64,000 nucleotides of DNA from Paraphoma chrysanthemicola (Eukaryota > Ascomycota > Dothideomycetes > Pleosporales > Phaeosphaeriaceae). The number at the start of each line of letters is the position of its first letter. Within the stretch, counting starts at the first letter, position 1. The DNA lies in the NCBI GenBank assembly GCA_020744225.1, contig JAGMWG010000002.1, positions 1,550,001 through 1,614,000 on the forward strand, written 5' to 3'. Positions 55,271 through 64,000 of this stretch are shown here, piece after piece. The notes beneath the pieces were generated by a model. The model did not search any database, had not been told where the DNA came from, and was given only the letters and a program-made list of their open reading frames with translations. Position numbers and translations under genes: made by a program.

Positions 55271-55808
55271 GAGGTGTCTCCATCGGGCCTGCTGGGGGAG
55301 CTAGTAATGACTTCTGACAACAGTATCGACTAGATATATTCAGCCATGTGCTTTTCCTATTCGGCCATACAATAGGGGTATCCATATGGTCATCACATAC
55401 TCTTGATTTCACAGGCTGGATATACTCGCTTACTACTAAAATTACAATTTTTCAGTCGCTTGGAGTCATTCAATAATTCATTGGTGTAATGATACGCTTA
55501 TAGAATGATGTGAAGACCTCGAGGAGTTGTTAAGTCTCAACAATTGGCTGAATAGTGAAAGCGCACGGCCGAATATATTCGGCCATATTATATCGAGTTT
55601 GCATTATGCGCGAAGTATGCACTAGGTTCTGATCTGCCACACCTGCTAGAGATATACTACAAGTAGCCATTGTCTCATCATAAAACGATGGTCTCATCAT
55701 TCACGCAAGGCACAGGTCCGCGCTCGTTCGACCGGAAGGTTTGGTTACATGGTGTCGCGACGAACTAATGATGCAATTGATAAGTTGCGGACGAAGGTTT
55801 ATCTATTT
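55271..55808. other. Convergent AT-rich region between GH88 and DUF2264
   Basis: 540 bp of AT-rich DNA with no gene. It contains an imperfect inverted-repeat element (55335-55576) and an 18-bp perfect palindrome at 55567-55584. Confidence 0.5.
55335..55584. repeat. MITE-like element with imperfect terminal inverted repeats
   Basis: TATATTCAGCCATG at 55335-55348 and the reverse complement of 55563-55576 (TATATTCGGCCGTG) agree at 12 of 14 positions. The right end overlaps a perfect 18-bp palindrome GGCCGAATATATTCGGCC (55567-55584). The size (~240 bp), AT content and end palindromes fit a miniature inverted-repeat element, but I see no clear target duplication. Confidence 0.4.
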
Positions 55809-57925
55809 TCAGTCAAGGGAAATACACCACTCATGTCGGTCGTCCCCACCAGCTGCGGCAGAGATGACAGGAACATCTTCCCACAATTTCTTTATATCGA
55901 GCGAGGTATATCTTTCTTCCCTGTCGGACGTTCTCGCCAAAGCAAACACAGCCGATACCAGGACATTGTTCTTGGAAGATGCAACTTCGGCAGCAATGAT
56001 GGGAATCAATGTTCTCTGCCAGATCAGATTCGTGTTGGCATCTGGTTTAAGAATCTCGGGTCGTTCCTTGCTGGCAGGAGAGTATGGGAAGATAGAAATC
56101 GGGCGAATGCCACTAGCGCCTGCATTAGAGCACACCAAAGCGCCCCCAGAAGTCTCGAGAGTGTACTGAGGAAATGAAAAGCTGTTCGATCCCGCTGAAG
56201 CTGTAGTATCAGTGACAGCAGGTAGAATCTCACCAAGTTCAGCGGCACGTCCCTGAATGGCGAAGCCTCCCTGAATCGCTTTGATCTGACTTGTCTTCAA
56301 ACCGTTGTCCTTGATTCGATGGACGCGGATATGCCAGTCAGGCCAGCGCTCCGACGGTGGAATAATATGTGTAGTCACCTCGATATCTGCGTCTTTCCAA
56401 GGCTTCCACTTGCTCGAGAGAATCGGGATTGCTCCGACCACCTTCCCTTCATTACGAACCTGGGCTTCACCGAATCGATGCTCTGTGACCTTCCATGGAA
56501 CCCGCCAGGTGTCGCCATCATCTTTGCTGAGTGCGAGTGTGTTATCTGGAGCGATTTGTTGTATCAATGTTCCAGTCGGTACGCTGAAACCAAATTGGGA
56601 AGAGTATGCAAACTTGCCGTACTTCGCTTCTGTAGCTTTCAGTGGCCATGGACAAAACTGCCCAGTGGATAGAAGGAAATGATGATTATCAGAACGGCAC
56701 ACCACGTGCATTGGTGGTCTAACGGGCGTGATTTCGAGTCCCGAGGTGATTGGCAGCGGTTTCTCAGAGGCGGCCCAGAAGGGGTGACTTGGAGGTAATC
56801 CCAAAGCAAGAAACGACTTCAGCGCCCAATATGGCGATTGAGGACTATTGTAGTCTTCACTCATATAGTAGTTGGGGTATGTGAAGCCAATTGTCAACGT
56901 CCCGTCTACGTTGAACAGATCATGCTTGTTACTCCACCAACGGAAGTGGCGAAGGAGAAGGCCCTTGACAACGCCCAAGTCGTCAAGAGGGGCCGGTAAT
57001 TTTACTTCCGCAAATGCTAATGCGGACCAAAACCCGGCGAAAGCGAAGCGGTAGGTCAAACTTCGTCCAAATGGGATAGCAGCTCCTGAATAAGGTCAGC
57101 ACCACAAAATGCTGTGTGTAAGTTCCACAGACCATTCGCGTCAAAGTACCGCCAGAACGTCAATGCGAACTCCTTTGCTCTATTTCTATATCGCTCGCAG
57201 CGCTCCGGGTCGATGTCTTGTGCCATCTTGGCGTAGATCAGCTGCGAGAAGTGAATCGCAAAACTGCCAGAATAATAGTCCGCTTGTCGTCCAGCGTCGC
57301 TCCAAAAGCCATCAGCCGCCCAGCCTTCGCCTAGGTAGAACTGCTCCATCAAATCCAAGTCCGCCTTCATGGCATCGACTACCTCATGATGCGGCACGCC
57401 ACACACCTTGACGAGAGCAAGATTGGTCATGGCTCTGAACCATAACCAATTTGTCGTAGGAAAATCCTTTCCATTGATCGTTTTCAGCCATTCAGTGATG
57501 TTTTCCTTGGCTACGTCGGTCTGTCCACGAAACATGGCATCTGGAGCGACCAGCAGGGCGAATGATATGATCTCCATTTCTACCATCCTCTGATCTCGAA
57601 GGACGACCGGCCCCCAATATTCCGGATGTTGAGGATCTGTGCCATTCGCTAAGCCTTTGATATAAGGCGCGATCAGCTCGTCATATTCGGTCCCGTCAAC
57701 AAGAGAAGCGTGCAAAAGCGTCCCAACAGCCCATAAAGCGCGAGCGAAGCCTTCCAATTGCGCGGCGACATCGTCAAAATGAGTACCAGTAACTAAAGGG
57801 AGCTTGATGCGCGCTCCGCCGGATGTCTGGTATGGTTTTAATGCTCGGAGTAGACTGATGGACGCGATTTTGAAGTCGCCATGTGTTTCAAAGGAGTTGT
57901 CAGAGAATCCAGGAAGGGAGGGCAT
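55809..57925 (-). CDS. DUF2264 family protein
   Basis: Exons 57925-57133 and 57085-55809 give 689 residues. DUF2264 has an all-alpha barrel N-terminal half and a beta-rich C-terminal half, a layout shared with several uronide-acting enzymes. Family landmarks are EGFARALWAVGTLLHA, PEYWGPVVLRDQRMVEMEII, NWLWFRAMTNLALVKV, EGWAADGFWSDAGRQADYYS and GSFAIHFSQLIYAKM. The splice restores AAIPFGRSLTYRFAFAGFWS, a signature of the family, and the donor is GTCTGT (weak). There is no signal peptide, so a cytosolic place is likely. In bacteria DUF2264 genes often sit in polysaccharide utilisation loci; the exact activity is not known to me. Gene order supports work on the same imported glycan as GH88. Confidence 0.85.
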
Positions 57926-58109
57926 CTCGCTTCGATAGAATTCTGATGTGTGCGTGTGGTGGCCGTAGGCTGGGGTCTGTGAGTGATCAGATCTGCGATC
58001 GTCCTGGGCTCATACAAATTGGTCTTTGTCCATAAAGGCTAACGTGCACGCTATCGATGCTCTGCTTCTACACGAATCCGTCGTGACACCGTAGCCGGCT
58101 TAGCCGTTT

Positions 58110-58122
58110 TCGGGCGGACGCC
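58110..58122. promoter_or_regulatory. CGG-N3-CCG site, copy 1
   Basis: CGGGCGGACGCCG contains the inverted half-sites CGG and CCG with a three-base gap, as used by Zn2Cys6 dimers. An exact copy lies 77 bp to the right, so a chance single site is less likely. Confidence 0.5.
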
Positions 58123-58186
58123 GACAAGCTGCAACCTCGTAACTTGAACACCAGCCAATTTTGGAAACACATCCGTAACTTTGCAA

Positions 58187-58199
58187 CGGGCGGACGCCG
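58187..58199. promoter_or_regulatory. CGG-N3-CCG site, copy 2
   Basis: A second exact copy of the 13-bp sequence, about 220 bp before the regulator's ATG and 260 bp before the DUF2264 start on the other strand. It could serve control of both genes. Confidence 0.5.
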
Positions 58200-58416
58200 C
58201 GTAAATTGTTCCGTAAAGCTTCAATGGCCAAAATCCTTGGAGGCGAGCATGGACCAAGGAACGAGCTGATCAACCGAATTGTGGGTTAGTCTCGCGGGGA
58301 ACAAGTGGAGAAGCATGTGAACCTTGTTCTGGCCACCGGGCCTTTCATTTACCGCCGCCCGCTGGATGCAATCCTCCACAATTACACAACGCCTAACGGT
58401 CAGACATGTCGTGGTG

Positions 58417-61400
58417 ATGTCGAGTGGTTGGACCAACTTTTCCTTGGGCAACGGCAGCCAGGCCGGTGACTCGGATGATGTCCCTGCCTGCGCGAGGCAA
58501 GTGGGAAGTCGTTGTATTCGTCGAATGGAGGCTGACTGCTCAGTTGCAAGAAACGCAAGCTGCGATGTTCGAGAGAAACGCCGACGTGTTCGCATTGTCA
58601 AAGGCTGGGTGCGCCACGACGTCGGCATCGCAAAATTGTTTTGACTGATGTTCCTCTCAGGAACGGAATGCGTGTACCAGCCGAAGCAAAAACCCGGGCT
58701 GAAGCCTGGAGCAGTCGAGGCGCTGACCCGCCGCGTGGGTATGTTCTGTGCCATTGTACTCTCTGAATGGGAGCTGAAGTCAGTCAGCATTTCTCGAGCG
58801 CATATTGTTAGATGAGGCTGGAAATGTGCGGGCGCAGTACAATGATCCAAACCAAGCAGGAAGCGACTTTTCGGTGGATGCCACGGACCGTCCAACGCAA
58901 ACACCATACCATACGGAACAACACAACCATACCACTGATCAGCCTTACCACCTTCCACAGCCGGTTGAGACTTCAGTCGGTCATGCAGACGAGCAAGAAG
59001 TTGTAACGACGTCCACAAACCCATTGAAGCGCAAGACAGAGTATCCGCTTGATGCCAACTGGCCACTCGATGTAGTGAACGTCGACCCTTCACAGCATTT
59101 ACCTGGCGAACCAATTCTGTCAAGGGTCGCAGAATTTTTCTGCTCATCCTTTCATCACTGGATACCTTACATCCACAAACAGAGGCTGCGAACGCGTGTA
59201 CGAGATGGCCTACGCAGCCCAGGTTTCGATTTAGTTCTGCATGCTTTGCTCGCAGTTGCTTTAAGGCACATGGATCCCGAGCCTCTCTTTTTGGATGACG
59301 ACCAGATTCAACAGCAAGTAGGCATTTCGCGCTTGATAGTCGAGACACAAGCTGTACGAATTGTGACGGTGGAAAGCCTTCAAGCGTTGATTTTCATCGT
59401 CTTTGATCATGTAAGTGGTCCTTGTTTCCGGCGAGCAGCAAGGGAAGTTGATATGGCGGAGCCGACAATTGTTCAAAAGCTCGTTGCCCATGGCACACGC
59501 CTCTTGCAATTGGCCGAGTAGTGTCGACAGATGATGCTGAGAGAGGTTCACACTAACAATTCCTAGCTAAACAATGGTCAACCACAGAAAGCATGGCCAC
59601 TGATCGGTATGCTGACCCGGACAATTGATTACTTGCAATTGACCACGGAACCCTCCGCTTCACATGGATCTCTCATGAAGCCAGTACGCCTAGTACAGAC
59701 ATCGCATGATTGGACCGAGCTGGAAGAGCGGCGAAGATTGTTCTGGATCATATTTCTCCTCGATCGTTTTTGTAGCATTACAACAGGTTGGAATACTTCT
59801 TTGACCGCCGACGATGTTCACAGGAGATTACCAGCCGATGGAGGCTACTTCACCCGCGAAGAGCCGGTGACAACGCCCTATTTTGGTGTATGTATTCTCA
59901 ACGTACCAAATGCATACGAAATAAATTCTAACTTCATTTACCAACGTAAAGATTTGGAATAAGGCAGCCGCAAGAATTGGCCGTTCGCTGGCCAATGTGC
60001 CTGCACAATATAACGAGGAAGATATCGAACAGCTGCCTGGCCCAGGCGCCAGCCCCAACTCAGCAAACGGCTATATAGACTCGTCTAAACTCGGCGCTTT
60101 TGCATACGCTGTTGAGGCTGCCGAGTCTCTGAGTCAGGTCACAACATTCTTTTTGCAGCAGAAGATCAACTGGCAGGACAAAGAGCATGCTGTGAATTGG
60201 TTGACACGCTTTAAGGAACTCGATCTTCGACTTGTTCATTGGAAAATCTTCCTGCCGCCAAAATGGAAGGACTCCAACATCTCAGCTGATCGTAGTGTTG
60301 TCGACATGGACCCCAACCTCACTCTTGCACATATTACGCACAACACATCGATGATCATGCTCCACCATCCCATCGCCTTTCCGCCCCGTGGGTGGAACAA
60401 CTACGTAGCTTTACCGCAAGAGTGTAGTGCCCAGACCTGCGAACTGGCTGCAGTGGAGGCATCGAACATCGTCGACAAGTTTCTTAAGCACACTCCAATT
60501 CCTTTTGTGAATGCGCAATTTGCATTCTGTACCTTTGTCGCAGCTAAGGCTTTGTTGTTTGATCACCAAATGACTCGAAAACCGTTGAGAGCGGAATTCG
60601 AGCGTCTTACCCGGAATTTGTGGGACATGTCAGAAAGGTGGACGAAACATCGGGATGGTACCGAGGGGATAGTCAGGCCTTCGCAAACACAGGCAGGCTT
60701 GTATGCTCGTCAGCTCGAGCACCTCCGAGATACGTGCCACCAGGATCAACACTTCAGATTTGATCTGTACGATCACTCTTGTGGGCAGCCAGGTGCTGAG
60801 CAGTATGCCAGCCCTATTTCTATAGCGACACCGCAGCAGTCTTCTCATGCCTTTGTGCACAAAAGGCCGTCAATTGCGCAGTAAGTCTCATCATCCCTTT
60901 ATTCGATTGCGAGCAAACAGTAGTAACTACGGTTCCGCCCCGTGCGGCCTCGATACCTACGATCGTCTCACAAACTGCTAAGGATGTCGCAAATTCTCGT
61001 GATCCTGAAGTCAGGGCCTTTTGCTGACTGTTGACTTCTAGGCACGCGCGACAGAATAGCTTTCACAGTTCTCAATCAGCGTTGAGTCCGATACGACGGC
61101 CTTCCACAACCATGGCTTATGGTGGTCAACTGGCGTCGCCAGCAGCAAATGGACAACATCCTAGTCTTCAATCGGGCACCGCAATGCTGTCGCCCCGCGG
61201 GTCTCTTCCTGTCTCATATGGGACATCACAAGGCGCGAATAGTTACAATGGCAATGGCCAGCCCATGTATGAACTTACTCCGAATGGCGTACAATCTTCC
61301 GCATCGTCAATCCCTCAAATCCCGCCAATAAATGGGTCTCACAACCAGAGTGTTCAGGACCAATCTCTACTGACGCTCTCCGACACGTTCATGGACTCAC

Positions 61401-61465
61401 AATTTCTCGGAATGGACAGAGTTATCACGTTTGAAGATGCAAATTTCTTCATGCCGTGGCAGTGA
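58417..61465 (+). CDS. Zn2Cys6 (fungal zinc cluster) transcription factor
   Basis: Seven exons: 58417-58496, 58544-58608, 58661-58738, 58812-59410, 59567-59887, 59952-60880 and 61042-61465, giving 831 residues. The binuclear zinc cluster has six Cys at 25, 28, 35, 42, 45 and 52 (C-x2-C-x6-C-x6-C-x2-C-x6-C) with the basic KKRKLR patch. It is followed by the linker YQPKQKPGLKPGAVEALTRR typical of one large subgroup. The fungal-specific middle homology region shows SRVAEFFCSSFHHWIPYIHK, FDHLNNGQPQKAWPLIG, LTRTIDYLQLTTEP and WTELEERRRLFWIIFLLDRF. The tail is Ser/Gln/Asn-rich, likely an activation region. Intron 1 starts with GC, not GT. It is divergent from DUF2264, so it is the probable local regulator of the cluster. 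Confidence 0.9.
58497..58543 (+). other. GC-AG intron splitting the zinc cluster
   Basis: The junction GCGAG|GCAAGT...GCTCAG|TTGC has the classical strong context of GC donors (AG|GCAAGT). Removal joins Cys25-Ala-Ser-Cys28, the first Cys pair of the cluster. No GT donor nearby gives the Cys spacing. Confidence 0.8.
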
Positions 61466-61540
61466 ATGTCCAATCCAGTGTTGCGAATCTCAAGAATTAG
61501 GCCGATCAGAGTCGATTGGCTTGGGTATAAATACAATCCC

Positions 61541-62298
61541 TCAGCTATGGTTTGGTTTCGTCGTGCTTATTTGTCCGTATTTGGCCGCCATTACCCACAT
61601 GAACTCCGCGTCGCCTTCATCTTGCCGTCTCTCCTGCAACAATATCTCGAAGCCCACATCCTCGACCATTTTTAAACTGGCTTCGCCGCCCCATCCGCTC
61701 CAGAACATCCAGCCTTTATCGTGGTCAAGCCAGCGATCTTGCTCGAGCGTAGGCATCTCTTCTGCCCCAAAATTGGCGAGGAACAACCCGCCGGGTTTTA
61801 ACCACTTGAAGATCTTCTTCATGATCTGTGTCTGCTCTTCGCGTGGCAGGTGAATGATGCTGTAGAAGCCGGTCACGGCGTCGAAAGTGGAGTCAGGAAA
61901 GGAAAGAGCAAGCATATCTCCCTCTTCGAGATGGATTCTGTCTTTGTAATCGTCAAGATTGGCACGCGCGAGGTTGAGCTGGGCTGTAGAAATGTCGTTG
62001 CCAATCACATGAAAGGTTGGCTTATCGTGTTGTAGCACGAACTTCGTCGCTGGTATGCCGGCTCCGCACCCAAGTTCCAGGAGGTTCGCTGTTTCCTTGT
62101 CTTGTATGAGTTCGACAAGGCGACGCAGATAGCCAAGCCTCACGGGGTCGTCAGCTTTGGTGAATCGAGCGGCGTAATCTTCAGCCGTAGCATCGTAAGA
62201 CTCTTTGATACGGGCCTTGAGATCATTGGGTACTGTATATGTGTGGTTAGACACGCTCTCGAAATATATTCAGGGTATTGCATACATGACGTAGCCAT
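61541..62298 (-). CDS. Class I SAM-dependent methyltransferase
   Basis: Exons 62298-62286 (13 nt) and 62232-61541 give 234 residues (MATSLPNDLKARIKESYDAT...). The Rossmann-like fold shows NLLELGCGAGIPATKFVL (motif I, G-x-G-x-G), FHVIGNDISTAQLNLARANL (Asp at the end of beta-2), IHLEEGDMLALSFPDSTFDA (motif II) and FYSIIHLPREEQ, then LKPGGLFLANFGAEEM. It is of the small-molecule methyltransferase type (Methyltransf_11/25). The substrate is unknown. The tiny first exon is inferred: the open frame itself has no ATG at its 5' side (only a GTG at 62254), while ATGGCTACGTCAT|GTATGC...ACAG|TACCC gives a clean start. It is tail to tail with the zinc-cluster gene at 75 bp. Confidence 0.82.
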
Positions 62299-63054
62299 CC
62301 TATGCAGCAGCAGATAAACAGCGTGGCGAAGGATTCTATATTTCTAGTTCTCTGGCAAGATTTGATCGTCGGCCGCAGTATACGCAAGATGTTGGTCTTT
62401 TGTTGTCGACAAAGACAGTTCAGAGTAACTTATAGTACCTCACGAAGAGATGACTGACTGCTCTGTGTATCGTGGTAGATGAAGAGTCAGAAGAGGATCA
62501 GTATGAGCCATCCCCGCATTGGAACTAAGCCACATCGAGTGCAAGGGCCGCTTCCCTTGCCCACCCAACAAAGCAAAGGGCGGAGAGCCAAGGGCGGAGA
62601 CGAGGAGTCAAAAGCGCGTCATGATAGTCTTGATCGTCAGATGATTCTATGATGCAAGCGTCACCTTTTGCGAGTGTTCCTTGATATCAACTCCCATGGC
62701 AAGATCAAACCTGATGTCCAACACGTGTCTTATCAGCTGATAGGGCTATCAAGCTTATCTCGACAACTCGACAAACGTGTTTTGGAGTAATCTCACAATA
62801 GCGGCTTCGTGACCATTAATCGTCCGGTCTCTCCCCTTTAACTCCGGTGTATGCAGACTTCGCATCCAATACTGCCTATAACCTTATCCCATGTTCATTT
62901 AGACTGCAAGGAGTACTGTAGTCTTACTTTCGTGCTCGAAGAGACACAACAATTCCAGAGATGCGGGCATCGGAAAGATGGTGTCGTACATAAGCAACCA
63001 CTGTAATGCGGGAGACTCAGCTGGGAATTTGCACTGGATGCACGGGTGCTTTGT

Positions 63055-63273
63055 ACTGCACCTTGATATCTCCCGTGGGACACTCCTGAATGCCTTCGCG
63101 TGTATTTACCTCTGCAGTACAACTTTTACGACGCATTGAGAGACTCTAATCTTTTACATAGAGGCTATTTTTACTACTCTTGCAGCAGTTGCATCTATTT
63201 GCGCTGCCTCTAAACGAAGTTACGGAGGGGGTAGATCTGTTGTCCCACCGGAGCTACAAAGGTGCAGTATGTA
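63055..63273 (+). repeat. Dispersed repeat, copy B
   Basis: Same orientation as copy A. In a 63-nt stretch starting GGACACTCCTGAATGCCTT I count ten mismatches with copy A, six of them transitions. The ends fade at the same places in all three copies (TGCACCT on one side, the CCGGAGC-(N)-GTGCAGTATGTA region on the other). Confidence 0.85.
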
Positions 63274-63679
63274 TCCTTTCCTATCGAAGCTGAACGTTGG
63301 ATCCAATATTAGCATATTTGCAGTTTCGAAAACCGAGGTTGTAGGTATATTCAGGGGTACTTTGGCGCCAGAAGTAGTGACGAAGCGATTGGTTGTTGAT
63401 CGGTTTCAGCCGCGTGGTGGCGTACAAGAGCGGCTATTCCTTTCAAGACGAAGACAATGCGACACTTGTCGCGATGGTTTTCTGTGAAGTCATTTCTCCC
63501 TAGATGTCAGTTCAGCTGAAAGCCTCTATGCTCCTTCATCTATGTACATTCTGTTAAGCGGCAAAGCTGAGGTTATGGTTGGCACAACTCGAGGTACTAC
63601 GCGCCGACCCTTGGTCTCTGAGTCGCCTTCTCGCTCAGCTCTTCGCTCGCTCTAGATCATCACCAGCTCGATCAATCTG

Positions 63680-63686
63680 TATAAAT
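63680..63686 (+). promoter_or_regulatory. TATA-like box upstream of the right-end gene
   Basis: tgTATAAATtag lies about 165 bp before the ATG at 63847. Another TATAAATA at 63832-63839 is only 8 bp before that ATG and so cannot serve that start. Confidence 0.35.
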
Positions 63687-63846
63687 TAGTGACTCTCTAA
63701 ACGATGCAGATCTTACCAATTTAGCTTCGTGCTACATCCACACTCCTTCCATACTGAACCTTTATCTCAATTTTGCAAGCTTCTCGTTCGTTTCCTGTTG
63801 TCACTCTCTCAGATCACCAACCATTTCGCGGTATAAATACTGCACT

Positions 63847-64000
63847 ATGACTCGAAATGTTTATACTGAGCCACAATCAACTACCTACCTCCTGTTGAAG
63901 GCGTTCTGGTTCCCAGACCATGGCGGGGATGTCCTTGCTATATCCGTTGCTACGTCTTTGGCGCTCATGTTGAACACTTTGTACACACTCCTCACGATAT
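63847..64000 (+). CDS. 5' part of a possible membrane protein gene (runs off the window)
   Basis: An open frame from ATG at 63847 to the window end (51 codons). The product starts MTRNVYTEPQSTTYLLLKAF and continues through a polar FPDHGGDV part into a hydrophobic stretch (LAISVATSLALMLNTLYTLL) that looks like a membrane helix. No family can be named. The TATAAATA just before the ATG speaks against this exact start, and the first intron may lie near the window edge. Confidence 0.35.
   Translation, partial: MTRNVYTEPQSTTYLLLKAFWFPDHGGDVLAISVATSLALMLNTLYTLLTI

Larger units (their letters stand above)
57926..58416. other. Divergent promoter region, DUF2264 / Zn2Cys6 factor
   Basis: 490 bp. It contains two identical 13-bp copies of CGGGCGGACGCCG (58110-58122 and 58187-58199). 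Otherwise nothing is recognisable; a long minus-strand frame that begins to the right passes through it. Confidence 0.55.
62299..63846. other. Gene-poor region with a dispersed repeat
   Basis: About 1.5 kb with no supported gene. It holds copy B of the ~215-bp repeat (63055-63273) and a TATA-like sequence at 63680. A 72-codon frame (63269-63487) has no features. Confidence 0.5.

Noticed and set aside
58221..59348. 375-codon minus-strand frame opposite the zinc-cluster gene
   Set aside because: The plus strand carries a complete zinc cluster, linker and splice sites through the same bases, and the minus frame has no family features. It is a shadow of the plus-strand gene.
63832..63839. TATAAATA as promoter of the right-end gene
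   Set aside because: It is 8 bp before the first ATG, too close for a TATA box serving that start codon.

Overview
The window is nuclear DNA of a filamentous ascomycete (Pezizomycotina), most like a Dothideomycete. The support is compact genes on both strands at about one per 2.3 kb, short 45-70 bp GT-AG introns with CTAAC/CTGAC-type branch points, a class III chitin synthase, a HET-domain protein, an RNAi Argonaute, and a Zn2Cys6 regulator. I cannot name the species. Exon boundaries below were worked out by hand from splice signals, reading-frame continuity and family motifs; all complete models sum to whole codons.

Layout. 0-4.2 kb: 3' end of V-ATPase subunit a (+), then a class I/II aminotransferase (+). 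4.4-10.5 kb: a coiled-coil membrane protein (-) and an Argonaute (-). 11.9-19.3 kb: mitochondrial ribosomal protein S7 (+), a universal-stress-domain protein (+), a HET protein (+). 20.2-30 kb: SLY1 (-), a PNUTS/Ppn1-like protein (+), a CASC3/Barentsz-domain protein (+). 30.9-38.1 kb: a tiny Cys-rich gene (+), class III chitin synthase (-), a DUF218-like protein (+). 38.2-47.8 kb: RIB7 (-), UBC12 (+), ILV5 (+), a cupin membrane protein (-), an eIF2B-like protein (+), ERV25 (-), an SDR (-). 48.6-61.5 kb: an MFS transporter (-), a secreted GH5 (-), a GH88 (+), a DUF2264 protein (-) and a Zn2Cys6 factor (+). 61.5-64 kb: a methyltransferase (-), a gene-poor stretch with a repeat, and the possible start of another gene.

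Most of the window is housekeeping: secretory traffic (SLY1, ERV25), wall synthesis, V-ATPase, neddylation, branched-chain amino-acid and riboflavin biosynthesis, and mitochondrial translation. The part that reads as a functional unit is 48.6-61.5 kb. A secreted GH5 would cut an outside polysaccharide and an MFS carrier would take up small products. Two enzymes without signal peptides (GH88, for unsaturated uronides, and DUF2264) would act on what enters, under a pathway-specific Zn2Cys6 regulator. This is a candidate, apparently undescribed, uronide/glycan-utilisation cluster. The promoter shared by the DUF2264 gene and the regulator has two identical 13-bp copies containing CGG-N3-CCG, the form of site this regulator class binds.

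Non-genic structure: one ~215-bp dispersed repeat occurs three times (31.5, 53.2 and 63.1 kb), one copy lying inside the GH5/GH88 divergent promoter. An AT-rich, inverted-repeat-bearing element lies between GH88 and DUF2264, with a related short motif downstream of GH5. I saw no tRNA, rRNA, CRISPR array or intact transposon.
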